A DNA stretch of 64,000 bases from contig NC_088316.1 of the NCBI RefSeq assembly GCF_910592395.1, forward strand, positions 6,202,001-6,266,000, in the 5' to 3' direction. Shown here piece by piece: positions 11,568 to 21,897 of this stretch; the first letter of the stretch is position 1, and every line of letters begins with the position of its first letter. The position numbers and the translations under genes were made by a program. Under the pieces are notes generated by a model, which did not search any database, was not told the DNA's origin, and saw only the letters and a program-made list of their open reading frames with translations. The stretch comes from Lineus longissimus (lineage: Eukaryota; Nemertea; Pilidiophora; Heteronemertea; Lineidae).

Positions 11568-11662
11568 ACATAATATGTCATCCTGTGTCATAATATGTCA
11601 TCCTGTGTCATAATATGTCATCCTGTGACATAATATGTCATCCTGTGACATAATATGTCATC
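11568..11662. repeat. Five-copy 20-bp tandem repeat of near-palindromes
   Basis: Each 20-bp unit contains CATAATATGTCATCCTGT. The segment GACATAATATGTC is almost self-complementary, so each unit can form a small hairpin. There are no spacers between units, so it is a minisatellite and not a CRISPR array. Confidence 0.85.
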
Positions 11663-11822
11663 AGGGTCTGTATTATTCAGGGCTCTAGAAGATACATCAA
11701 CTTGTTTTTGATCTCAGTTTCTTTGATCTCTTTAACTGCATTTCCCTTTTTCTGACCGACACTTCTGCAGACGAGTAAGCCACGTTTAGTTAGGTGCAAT
11801 TGGCCGTATTATAGGCCTAACC

Positions 11823-11938
11823 CACCACTCTCGCACCCCATATCACAAAACAATCAGTGGGTCCAAAACAATTGCAGTGACATCTTAGCCCACCACAATC
11901 TCACTGATTGTTTTGTGAGATGGGGTGTGAGAGTGGTG
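11823..11938. mobile_element. Hairpin MITE with 37-bp arms
   Basis: Arms 11823-11859 and 11902-11938 are reverse complements with a few mismatches; the shared core is CACAAAACAATCAGTG. The loop is 42 bp. It is non-coding. Confidence 0.75.
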
Positions 11939-12016
11939 TAACGTGGACGTTCGCTACCTTTTGTTAGATTAACCAAGGTTTCCACCCACAGAAGCTCAAA
12001 ACAAGAAGGGATCGGG

Positions 12017-12880
12017 ATGCATTACCACTCGTGTGAGAGTTTGATTGGTGATCAACCACACCTAATGAAGAACTTGCTCGGGAACTGAAGTATCGAAAAA
12101 TAATGTTTATGCGCAATAATTTATTACGCATATATCGAACTCGCCCCAGTTCCGAAATTAAAAAATATTTCAGACACCGGGATCAATTACCGCCATCTTG
12201 GATGTCGGCATCCTGAGATTTAGGGTTTTGACAATCCTACGTCATAAACTGTGTCGCCAGTTCAGACTGTAAATTCAGGCCGAATTAGTGCCACTTTCTC
12301 TTATAAAACGTTATATTTTGTTAAGAAATAACAAAATATGATCTTTATAAATAAAATTTGACACTTACTAGTGAGGCTTGAGATGATTGTATGGAGAACT
12401 ACATACGCAGCGTAGGGCAGCAATCATTTTCGCGGGCTGTGTGGTGATGCGATAGCCTCACAGCAATTGGAAAGATTCTTTCCTGATCTACATCCGCGGT
12501 ACTGCTTCTCAAGATTTGTTCAAGAGGCGTTGTAAGGAACGAAATCAGCGCCTCTAGTGTCAAGATTTTGCATTTATATAGGCTACACATAAAAATCCAG
12601 TTATTGGGATCAAACCAACTGCAGTGCAAACAAAAAATATTGATATAGTTGCTAATACCAGAGTCCTTCTTATTTGAAAGACCCTGCTAATACATTTAGC
12701 CTATTATAGTAAGTTCGATCCGATACGCTCACTAATGCATATGAGAGATATTCAGAATCAATATTATGACCATGCACAAGGTTATACATCAGTTTCTCTG
12801 GTGGGTTACAGATGTCACTGCAATAGCCTTTTTGTCGCCACCGGTTTCGTTGTGATGTGTCGGTATCCATTATACGTATA
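12017..12880. repeat. Dispersed repeat, copy A
   Basis: Two blocks, 12017-12103 and 12782-12880, match 16984-17076 and 17205-17300 in the same order and orientation. Shared words are GTGTGAGAGTTT, CTGAAGTATC and ACAGATGTCACTGCAATA. In this copy the blocks are separated by about 680 bp, against about 130 bp in copy B. The family is unknown. Confidence 0.6.
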
Positions 12881-13035
12881 TGCTTTGTGACCTCCTCGCA
12901 TCAATAAACCGCTAAAACTTAGCTGTTTATTCGATGTTGATGTTAAAGTTACATGTACATGTACATGAACTTATACAGGTTCGCGCCCACTTGCGTGGAC
13001 CATTTGAATATACCGCGCTGTGGGGTATCCAGTTA

Positions 13036-13115
13036 AAACGGCCCCTAATCAAAACAGCCCAGCTTTAGTGGCGACAAAACGGCCCTGGGTTGAAAACGGC
13101 CCTGGGTCAAATCGG
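13036..13115. repeat. Short tandem repeat built on AAAACGGCCC
   Basis: Four degenerate units of about 15-25 bp, such as AAAACGGCCCTGGGT, lie in a row. There is no coding frame. The rest of 12.9-13.9 kb shows no supported feature. Confidence 0.55.
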
Positions 13116-13989
13116 CACCTGGTGTTATGGTACCGTAGTAGTTGGAGTAAGGGCATATGTTGAGGAGGTTTAGAGACAAGTTTTGTTGGTTTTGGGGTGT
13201 GGTCTGTTCAAAAGTGACAATGGACTTGGACTCTATTATTCATTGGGAGGTAGACATTTATTCATCCCTGATATCTACATGTATATATATAAACAAGCAG
13301 CACGTAGCCTAAATGATTTTTCAGTTTCTTCCGAACTTGTTGTGCAGTTATTGGCCTGATGCAGATGTTCGAAAAATATCCCATCAAGATATTGTTTAGA
13401 CCTTTCCTTTGCGTTCTTCTCCACACTGATATGTAGGTCTTTCAGGGAAAGGTGCAATTTGTAATTAGCAAGTTTGTTAATCAGATTCTGGTAATTTAGA
13501 ACAATGGGCCTACTGCGTGTAGAAGTCTTGTCCTTCACTATATTCGGGTAGGGTTCATTTGAATAAGACAGATGTAAAACAATGCAGTTTAATAAGAGAA
13601 GCCATTACACATCTAGGTGGCAGCATGAATTTCTATTCACAATGAATATCACCATCTTAACGACAAGGTTTTTGCATCTTATTACCAAGATTTATTACTG
13701 CCTGGCTATGTTCAAAGGCAGTATAATACCATGAGGTTCACTTGGCATGCCGTCGTCTATAGCTCTACGCAATCTTTGAATATAAGGCACGACAACACAA
13801 ACCCAATTAAGCCCAGGAGCATTTATCATATAAAGACACCTAGCTAAAACCTCTTTGCAAAATTTTTATTGCAGCGATCAATACAGTTATTTGATTTTAA
13901 CGACTCAAAACCCCATATCTCACATCCATAAGACACTGGGACCATTGCATCAGAATAATAGTTTCATGGATGAATTAAAGACTTTTGAA

Positions 13990-14130
13990 GTCTCTTTGAT
14001 ATTGCGACTAATAAGAGCTAATTGCGAACACTCATCACATGCCAAGGGTGGTGTGAATTAACTGTCTCTTTGATATTGCGACTAATAAGAGCTAATTGCG
14101 AACACTCATCACATGCCAAGGGTGGTGTGA
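13990..14130. repeat. 74-bp tandem duplication upstream of the FLYWCH gene
   Basis: About 67 bp from GTCTCTTTGATATTGCG to AAGGGTGGTGTGA is repeated exactly at an interval of 74 bp. It ends 68 bp before the TATA box of the following gene, so it may duplicate promoter-proximal sequence. Each copy contains a TCTTTGAT word. Confidence 0.85.
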
Positions 14131-14197
14131 CCTAATTAACTGACTAATCAACTAAGTAAGATGAGTGCTGTTCATTCTATCATCTCGTCACGATGAC

Positions 14198-14236
14198 TAT
14201 ATAAACCCCCAGAATTCTCAACATCTTCATCAGTTT
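14198..14236 (+). promoter_or_regulatory. TATA box and initiator of the FLYWCH gene
   Basis: TATATAAA at 14198-14205 is followed 30-odd bases later by TCAGTTT (14230-14236), a good initiator match. The ATG lies about 60 bp further on. Spacing agrees with a standard pol II core promoter; the use of it is inferred. Confidence 0.6.
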
Positions 14237-14291
14237 ATTCCAAGACTTCATTGCTGCTACAACTCGACGCTACTTTCATCAACACCTTACT

Positions 14292-15413
14292 ATGACAGAA
14301 GAGGATCCCTGCATCTCCTGCCGCAAGCAAGTGAAGAGACGACAACATGGCCTCCAGTGCGAAGGATGTGACCAGTGGCAACACCGAATCTGCAACACGG
14401 GTATCAGCCAGAAAGAGTACCGTGCCGCTGTCAAGCTGGGGAATGCGATCAGCTGGAGGTGCCAACGGTGTCAGGCAAGAAGTTACAGCCGCCTTAGTGT
14501 TGGGGAGCCCCAGGGCGAGAGCACACGATTGTCACTGCAAAACACTTCCACGTTACAGGTCATCATGAACGAATGGGCTGAAGATCATCAAGAAGTACTG
14601 GAAGACGACGAGCCACCACCAGACGTAGACCTAGACCACGGCATGCCAAGTGAAGCAGAGCTACAGATGGCGGTCGACGAGTATATTGCCGAGCAGCACC
14701 AGGACGAGCCACCACCAGACGTAGACGTAGACCACGGCATGCCAAGTGAAGCAGAGCTGCAGATGGTGGTCGACGAGTATAATGCCGAGCAGCACCAGGA
14801 AGAACAGAGCACCAGCAGTGACCCCACCCTCGGCGAATTTGATATCCCATCCGTCCTTCAAGAGTCTTCAATGCGAGAACCAGACCCATTGCCGTACGAC
14901 AGAGCTGCAGCACCTGTATTAACGTACGAAATAATCCACAATGGCTCACAGAAAGGAAAAGAAAAGCTTGCTGACAGTCATGGTTACCTATACACAGTGA
15001 AGGCCACGAAGAGACAGAACGGGAACCGGACCTGGAGATGTAGCGTGCGTAACAAGAATGTCTGGTGCAAGGCCACGGTGCTCCAGAAAGGTTCCAACTC
15101 TATACGAGGCAGTCTACTCCACGTCCATCCCGGCAAGCTAGGGGCTGCCATTGCAACGAATGTGGCAATAGAGATCAAGAAGTCAGCAGCCAAAGAGATC
15201 TTCACGCCTGCTGCAGAAATTGTAAACCAGGTGTTCCTGAACAAAGACATACAGACGAGAACAGCGCCATTGGAAGCGCTTCAAAACCCCGTCAACTTGG
15301 CAAGAGCGGCGAATCGTTTCCGGCAGAAAATGCGCCAAGCTGAACCAGACCTCGAATTCGATCTTGACGTAACGCACATTCCCGAAGACTTTTGCGTAAA
15401 GACATTCGAGTAG
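14292..15413 (+). CDS. PHD finger and FLYWCH zinc-finger protein, truncated MULE-transposase-like
   Basis: An intact 373-residue, single-exon gene. Residues 7-60 show the full C4HC3 pattern of a PHD finger (C7, C10, C23, C26, H31, C34, C57, C60). Residues 106-137 and 138-169 are two near-identical 32-residue acidic units (DEPPPDVD, MPSEAELQM), a 96-bp tandem duplication. Residues 233-281 form a FLYWCH finger (TWRC at 250, WCK at 259, HVH at 277-279). The rest (NLARAANRFRQKMR, then DLEFDLD and IPEDF) resembles the linker that joins FLYWCH to the DDE domain in MULE transposases. Nine bases after the stop another frame reads RHIIFAT and then stops, which looks like the start of that lost catalytic domain. 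The gene is thus either a decaying transposon half or a captured DNA-binding protein. The core promoter and poly(A) signal favour transcription. Binding and function are inferred from family only. Confidence 0.8.
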   Translation: MTEEDPCISCRKQVKRRQHGLQCEGCDQWQHRICNTGISQKEYRAAVKLGNAISWRCQRCQARSYSRLSVGEPQGESTRLSLQNTSTLQVIMNEWAEDHQEVLEDDEPPPDVDLDHGMPSEAELQMAVDEYIAEQHQDEPPPDVDVDHGMPSEAELQMVVDEYNAEQHQEEQSTSSDPTLGEFDIPSVLQESSMREPDPLPYDRAAAPVLTYEIIHNGSQKGKEKLADSHGYLYTVKATKRQNGNRTWRCSVRNKNVWCKATVLQKGSNSIRGSLLHVHPGKLGAAIATNVAIEIKKSAAKEIFTPAAEIVNQVFLNKDIQTRTAPLEALQNPVNLARAANRFRQKMRQAEPDLEFDLDVTHIPEDFCVKTFE

Positions 15414-15421
15414 ACGGAAAG

Positions 15422-15445
15422 CGGCACATCATTTTCGCAACATGA
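15422..15445 (+). pseudogene. Relict start of a MULE catalytic domain, frameshifted
   Basis: In a different frame from the preceding gene these codons read RHIIFAT followed by TGA. This resembles the motif that opens the DDE region in FLYWCH-MULE proteins as I remember them. A frameshift plus stop would explain why the upstream protein ends here. The match is short. Confidence 0.4.
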
Positions 15446-15497
15446 ACTGTAACAGTGACGACTGTATGTAAATGTTATCATTACCGGTATAATTGAT

Positions 15498-15503
15498 AAT
15501 AAA
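15498..15503 (+). terminator. Poly(A) signal AATAAA
   Basis: A canonical hexamer 85 bp after the stop codon of the FLYWCH gene. Confidence 0.6.
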
Positions 15504-15588
15504 CTACTAAGTATGAGTTAAAACGAAACAGGTATTCCGTATTGATTTGTCTTCAATTTGACTATGAATGTTGATGCAATTCATGACT

Positions 15589-15690
15589 GCATGCATGCCG
15601 ACTAACCGGCGGTTCATACAGATCCTAAAGTCTTCTCATTTCTTTCTCATTTAGAAGTATAGATATACGACGGTTGATCGGCATGCATGA
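15589..15690. repeat. Imperfect 20-bp inverted repeat
   Basis: GCATGCATGCCGACTAACCG (15589-15608) pairs with CGGTTGATCGGCATGCATG (15671-15689) around a 62-bp loop. It could be a terminal repeat next to the FLYWCH gene, but no partner was seen on the gene's left side. Confidence 0.5.
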
Positions 15691-15904
15691 CTGTGGCCCA
15701 GACAAAAAGCCCCTCGATCTACTAAGTACTTCTGAATAAACATTGCCAAGCATGCAAACAGTACTAAGAATGAATAAAGACTACAAATTCTTGAGGTCTA
15801 GATCACAGGATCGAAGTTCCCACCCCTAAAAATACTTATCCCTAAACCGCCTCAACTATACACTCAACTATACCCGCCCACTTCACACGATACCCTACAC
15901 TCTC

Positions 15905-16953
15905 GGGCGGTTATTTCCGCATTAAATGATGTCCTAAAACGCGTCTTTATAACTGGCAACTCGTGTGTGTGTGTGTAGAGCAACCCGTGCGTACAGAGCA
16001 AAACGCGCGTATCTAACTCGTATCTAACTCACGACAGGTAAATTTAGAGGAATCTGTGATTTTCATGGTTGAATCTTTGGCTAGAGACTGTGCTGAAATA
16101 TGCATTGGGGATCCACTTAGAGCTCGATTTATTTTGCCTCTCCCAAGGATGAGGAGACTCCTTATCCAGTGTGGAATCTGGATCGAGTGAAGATTATTGG
16201 TTGGAGGCCTCGGTTGGGCAAAATAAATTGAAATGTTATCCAATCAAATGGAAAACTTACCCAAGAGATATTCAATCTGTTCTTTGACTCCGGGAAGATG
16301 TAGTTTTGGCCTACCCCGGCTGCGGTTGCCATTGCCATTGGCATTATCTGGCAAGACTGGCGCTGGACGTGGTCGTGGAATGCTCACAGTGTTCTCAAAA
16401 TGCTCTCGCAGCAAATTTAATGTCTGTACCAGAAGAGTTGGAATGGACTCTAGATTGACATCCCCAATGCATATTTCAGCACAGTCTCTAGCCAAAGATT
16501 CAACCATGAAAATCACAGATTCCTCTAAATTTACCTGTCGTTCTATACATATTTCCACCTCAACGAGAACGCGCTTAACACGGTCTGCCAAGTGCAAAAG
16601 CAAGGCCATTTGAAGTGCGCCTACTACATTACAGTTACCAATTGGTAAATCGTATGTCGCTTAGAGCAAAAACAATAATCATCAAGACACAAGAGCGCCG
16701 CGATGCGGGAGGCTGAGGAACATGCGACAGCAGTTATCCGACAGCACTTATCCGACACTAGTTATCCGACACTAGTTATCCGACGGCACGTTTATGCGAC
16801 AGTTGTTATACATTCGCGTTATGTTCTTTGTAGGGGTCGCGAGTTAGATACGCGCGTTTTGCTCTGTACGCACGGGTTGCTCTACACACATACACGAGTC
16901 GCCAGTTATAAAGACGCGTTTTAGGACATCATTTAATGCGGAAATAACCGCCC
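15905..16953. mobile_element. Foldback DNA transposon with long inverted arms
   Basis: The outer arms (15905-16021 and 16840-16953) begin GGGCGGTTATTTCCGC and are near-identical reverse complements for about 115 bp. Inner arms (16032-16113 and 16459-16540) also pair. The left arm is therefore an internally deleted copy of the right arm, and the element carries two opposed copies of its own 5' end. A four-fold GTTATCCGACACTA-type repeat lies at 16730-16800. No target-site duplication could be identified. Confidence 0.8.
16261..16609 (-). CDS. First exon of an integrase-like transposase (relic)
   Basis: On the minus strand an ATG at 16609 opens 116 codons that run to a perfect GTAAGT donor at 16260-16255. 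The protein has a helical N-terminus, a Pro/Arg-rich linker (SIPRPRPAPVLP) and then GRPK (residues 99-102) with QIEYLL. The last part resembles the GRPx-x-I-x-x-Q-x-x-x-L-x start of the helix-turn-helix segment in metazoan proteins with an integrase-core domain. Unspliced, the frame ends at 16244. No downstream exon remains, because the element folds back on itself here. It therefore cannot encode an active enzyme alone. The family assignment is from memory of motifs and is tentative. Confidence 0.5.
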
Positions 16954-16983
16954 ACAAGAAGCAATATATACAAGGGAATCATT

Positions 16984-17300
16984 ATATATTACCAGTGGTG
17001 TGAGAGTTTTGGTGACCAATCTCACCCAATTAAATTGGAACCTGCATGCTCGAGAGCTGAAGTATCAAAAAAATGACTCATTATAATTACATGGAATACT
17101 CTGGCTTTACCCTTGCATTTTAAATCTGGAGTAGGCAAATAACTTCAAAATCGGGAACAGGGAATAATAAGCTGTTGGAAGCAGGGGTTGGAAGAATGAG
17201 GATTGTCTCAGTTTACCTGGTGGACTACAGATGTCACTGCAATAACCGTTTTCGCAACCGGATTTTCCATGTCATTGTGATGTTTCAGAATGTAGATGAC
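16984..17300. repeat. Dispersed repeat, copy B
   Basis: The blocks 16984-17076 and 17205-17300 match copy A at 12017-12880, in the same orientation. Copies A and B bracket the FLYWCH gene and the foldback transposon. Confidence 0.6.
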
Positions 17301-17540
17301 TTCGTTTTGAAATGCTTTTGAAGCCATGGGCAACCAGCAAGCTCTGTGCCCTTGTTTCATCAACAACGAAAAACCTGCGAAGTAACATATTCAAAGTCAG
17401 GGGCCCCGCGCAAAAGGCGCGTTTTGAACAGGGGTCTTTTTGAGATTTAAGTGCCTCAGGTGCGTTTTCCTCAAAACAACTTATGGGTTTCGTTCACCTG
17501 AAACAAGTGATTGTTTTCTTACACGGGTTTTTGTTATTTT

Positions 17541-18441
17541 TAGCTCACCTCTTAGGAGAGGTGAGCTTATCCCATACCGTGGCGTCCGTCGTCCGTCGTC
17601 GTCCGTCGTCCGTTAGCAGGGCACGTTTCGTAACTGTTAGAGCTATTGAGTTGAAACTTGGTACACATGTACCCTTATGTAATGACACCTTGGAGACCAA
17701 GTTTCGGTCCGATTCATTTTATGGTTTGGCCACCAGGGGGCCAAACGTTAAAAGTGAAAATATGCAATATCTCCCTTAATAGTAGTCGGGAAATTTTGAA
17801 AAAAATATGGTAGGTACTTCTAGCAAAGGTGCATCATATATCCTCCGGGTTTTTGATTTGACCTCCTTTTCAAGGTCACAGAGGTCAAAGTTTGCTGATT
17901 CACTGAACAGTAGCATGTTTCCTATCTATTTTAGCTAGAAGGTTTTAAACCAGTGTGGACATGTATCTGGGGATTCTCTATTCCACCCCTAAAATTTCGG
18001 CCGTTCGGACATCAAATATGGCCGCCAGGCAGCCATCTTGAAAAATAAACACAGTACTATTACTCCGAAACTAATGATCGGATTGCAACCAAAGTTGATC
18101 TGGATGTATATCTATGTACTCTCTACTAAATCCTTGATTTTTTATCAAATGTGATAGCCAATATGGGTGCCAGGCGGGCATCTTGAAAAATTCTTAGTTT
18201 GGCCACCCGGGGGCCAAATTTAATGTCCAAAGTTAAAATGTTTGATTGCTCGTTTAATAGTGGTCTGATTTTCATAAAATTTTTATGGTAGGTACTCCTA
18301 GCAAGGATACATTTCATAAATGTGGGTTTTTGATTTGACCTACTTCTCAAGGTCACAGAGGTCAAAGTTTTCCTATGGCACCGCCATTTTACAATGACGG
18401 CACGTTAGAGGTGAGCACAATGGCCCTGGCCATTTCATTTT
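17541..18441 (+). mobile_element. Repeat element with AGCTCACCTC ends and a GTC-rich leader
   Basis: It starts with a palindrome (AGCTCACCTCT at 17542-17552, inverse at 17557-17567), then a GTCCGTC microsatellite. Two or more diverged units of about 300 bp follow, each with TTTGGCCACC and GACCTCTGTGACCTTGA-like blocks in inverse form, and it finishes at GAGGTGAGCAC. The same unit occurs in inverse orientation in the array at 26095-27310. There is no transposase frame. Elements of this style are common in marine invertebrate genomes. Confidence 0.7.
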
Positions 18442-18770
18442 GTACCGACAGAAACAAGGCGTGCTATTTCTTGAATCTGAAACTAAATTTAAAGTGACAA
18501 AAACTTAGGACATTCTGCAACAAAATCCTTTCACCTGAAAAAAAGTCGCAATTGAATGCCGCGACTAAAGATGAACTCACGAAATGTATTATAGGAGCAC
18601 GTAGACGCAAACCTATGTTAAAACCAGTCGCACTGCGTGGTACTATAGTAACTGGTCTTTAGACAGCGAAGGTATACCGAGGGTTACCATTGACTATAAA
18701 TAATTGCGCATTTGAACGATGCGGTGAACATATATTTGGAGACAAAAAAACTGTTTGATGACCAAAAATT

Positions 18771-18810
18771 AGGGGGGGGGGGGCGTGCGGCCGGTGCGCC
18801 CCCCCCCTGG
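18771..18810. repeat. G-run and C-run forming a short inverted repeat
   Basis: A run of about 13 G is followed by GTGCGGCCGGTGCG and a run of 9 C, able to pair as a hairpin or form a quadruplex. A second small hairpin with stems TTACACGAGGGAGG and CCTCCCCGTGTAA follows at about 18851-18888. Confidence 0.6.
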
Positions 18811-18888
18811 ATCCGCGCCTGAAAGTTAATGTTCAAGCCTCGTTTTTACACGAGGGAGGTTGCAGCTCCCCGTGCCTCCCCGTGTAAA

Positions 18889-21059
18889 TGTCTCGCCCTG
18901 TGGAATAACCAGCCTGAAATATTTCGATAAACCCTGTGCAGACTATTTATTGAAAGACTCTAAATTAACTACTGTTCCATCTGCTTGGAGAATTGGAGAG
19001 AGTCTGATGTGCAGAAGTGCTTCTTGAATCTGCTGAGAGGATTACCTTTTTGCTAGTGAATTTCCCTTCGGGCAAAAGCAATCCCCCACTCCACAGTTTC
19101 TCATCACTATCAATCCGTCGATTTGCCCGCTATGGAAATAAACCCTGGGGGATCGAGAATGAGGCGAACGATAAGTCACAGAGATGTAGGCCTAATATCA
19201 ACCAACTTCGCACAGGTGTATCCCTCGCCGCTGTTGTCGTCGTCGTCGTCGTCGTCGTCGTTGTTAATTTAAATTCAAATTCATATTCATATTTTCAAAC
19301 ACGCCCTGATTAGGCTACAGAGTCAAAAATTATACATGAACATACAAAATAAGAAAATAACTTGCTGCAAACTAAATCAGGAGCCGTCACAAGCCCCCCA
19401 AGGATTGGAACATAAAAAGTTAGTCATTGGCAGTCACAACGGCCTCTGACCACTTTACAGCAGTGGAAATACCATTGATGGGTACATTGACGCTCCTTGC
19501 AGTGAACTACCCTGAAGAGGATAGACGTAATTTTTGTTTCGACCGAATAAAATATACTTAGTAATCACGAATTAATAAGGAATAGTCATTTTTGATAAAA
19601 TGCATTTAGTCCTGATGCATCTTTGACGGTATCATATACTCACATCGAAATAAAAAAACCCACACCTTTTTGGTAATCAAGTCTCAATTACACCTAAATA
19701 CATGTAGTTGTCCGGTCGTAAACTGTGGTCATTCACTAACATTTGTCTTGCCAAAGCGGGGGCGAATTTTAGGACATCTTCAAAGAGATAGTTAATTTGT
19801 TTACATGGAAAGTGATGGGTTCTCTTTGATCTTTATGGTCGCCGTTGTTTTCCTTTGACATTTTGGAGTGGTTTTGTTGTTTGAATGGTACCACCCGGAG
19901 TGGCAGAGGCGGGATATAGAAGGAGACTGTGACGGCGATAGGGGCGAACGAAGTTAGTCACCCCCTGAATCTGCCGCTAGGGCATTGATTTTGTTTTAAT
20001 ATCCGATATATATTTATGGTTCTTCCCACCAGCCCTGTATTCATGTTGGGAACTATGACCTCAGATGTTCATAGTTATCGGAGCCAACCGTAAAATATCT
20101 TTTTCTTCTTCTTCATAATAAGCGTTTGCTCTGCACTTGGAGGTGTTATTCTGCAGAGACATTCTCCTTCATGAGGCGCGATGAACAGGCGGGTTTTTTG
20201 TCGTCGTGCCACTACGATTAGGCGATAATTGGGTTTATTGGCCTATACATGCCACAGTGACTCCGAAAGTAAGGGTGTGATTCGAAAATTTCATGAAAAT
20301 AAAAGAGAAAAAGAACCCCACTCCTCTGCTGATTTACTCCTGTCTCAAAATTTATTTAAGCATTCGAACTAAAAAATATTTATGCAATTTTTGCTTCAAG
20401 TATTGGATCAACTCACTTCAGTGCAGCCGCAGCGCGTCTACACTACAAAAGCAGTGGAATAATACATGTACATGTATCATATCCACTTGAAATGAGTACA
20501 TAGAGATACTTTTTATGCTCGGGCCCATTAATGAACCAGTGCATATGCATCAAGGTTTATCTCACAGGTTCCAGGAAGCCAGACGTGCGTACAAGTGCAT
20601 ACAGATGCCAGGAAAAACACTAAAGCGCCATAATTGCCACATACGATGTTATCACTGGATCATGTGTACACCGTGTTTGCGGTTTCCTCCGACCAAACCC
20701 GACATACATCTGTCGGCTGCCGAATAGGTTTGCACCTAATGACCCCGGACTTCGGCGAAACTCGGAACCGTTCGGAGATAGCAGACGACACATAAATTAT
20801 ACCATCCCGCTCGGAGAGGGTTAGTCACGTTTCCGTAAAATGGGGAAGCGTAAGTTTTACCGCAATTTGGGTTTGTCTTGGTGCGAACCCATATATCACA
20901 CTCAGGTGGTTGTGATAGTTGAGTTTTCACAGTCGGCCTATTTCTGCCTGATTACTCTAGGCTTTAAAATCCAAAATGGCCTATGTCATTGCACGCTTAA
21001 AGGCCTACGCCGTTCGCTAAAAACTTTGAATTTGTAATTGAATTCAAAAATGTCCAATT
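18889..21059. other. No gene; GTC microsatellite
   Basis: The only clear feature is a perfect GTC run near 19233-19260. No coding exon can be supported. Confidence 0.5.
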
Positions 21060-21170
21060 GCGAAAATACATGTACATGTATATACTATAAACATAAATTT
21101 CAACATGCCGTTGTGCAGAATGATATACAAATACTATGAATACCAAGTTTAAACAAATTTGCATTCAAAA
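21060..21170. repeat. Dispersed repeat shared with 28610-28710
   Basis: The block containing ATGCCGTTGTGCAGA and GATATACAAATACTAT recurs, diverged, at 28650-28710, where it forms the loop of a foldback element. This copy lacks the flanking arms. Confidence 0.55.
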
Positions 21171-21763
21171 TAATGCACTACGGCATTGTGTATTAGTGAA
21201 TTTCTTGGGACCACATGTTATTACGAACGGTGTACCCCTTCAAAGGCTACTGCAACCGATGACATTGTATCACTGTGGTCAAACTGTTCTCAACAGGGAC
21301 ATAGTCGACCAGCGAAGGCAGTGACGGTTGTATGAAGTCATTGGAAGAATGCGCTTCAAACACGGAAGCTGGGACTTCAAAATGACTCTTATGTTCATAG
21401 AAATGCAACATATCAGGCTGGAGACTCCCTACCCGACAGGTTAATCAATTAAATGGACAATATAGGCAGCAGCTAGGCAGGCAAGATAAAGTTACACAAC
21501 GTCGCCAATAGGGGTCTCTCACATCACACAGTAGATCGAAATGATTCACGCTTGTACGAGGGATATATTTAGTGCTAAGTCTGACATGACCAAGGGCCCT
21601 TACTGTTTATACTAGTCACTTGCAGATGGCCAAATTAGCCGCTCTCCTTCTGCCTATAGCCCCCTTTAACATGATATACCAAAAATATTGAGGTATGTGC
21701 AAACAAATAACAACTTTCATAGCAGCAGCACATTTGCCTCAATGACGTCACTGTGCCAGCGCC

Positions 21764-21867
21764 GGGGGGGGGGGGGGGGGGGGGGTAGGCCCAGGCGGAA
21801 GAAAAACGTGTTTTTTCATGTAGACTTTAGACGAAAAGTTTGTGTTTTGTTCCCCCCCCCCCCCCCC
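21764..21867. repeat. 22-G run and 16-C run facing each other
   Basis: An uninterrupted G tract at 21764-21785 and a C tract at 21852-21867 lie 66 bp apart. They could pair as a hairpin or form a G-quadruplex. Assembly length errors are likely in such tracts. Confidence 0.8.
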
Positions 21868-21897
21868 GAATTACAAGTAGCCAAACTAGCAAAATGA

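Noticed and set aside
11568-11662. Possible CRISPR array
   Set aside because: The 20-bp units are contiguous with no spacers, and the genome is eukaryotic.
16233-16613. Plus-strand open frame opposite the transposase exon
   Set aside because: It is the shadow of the minus-strand exon, which has the donor site and the GRPK motif.
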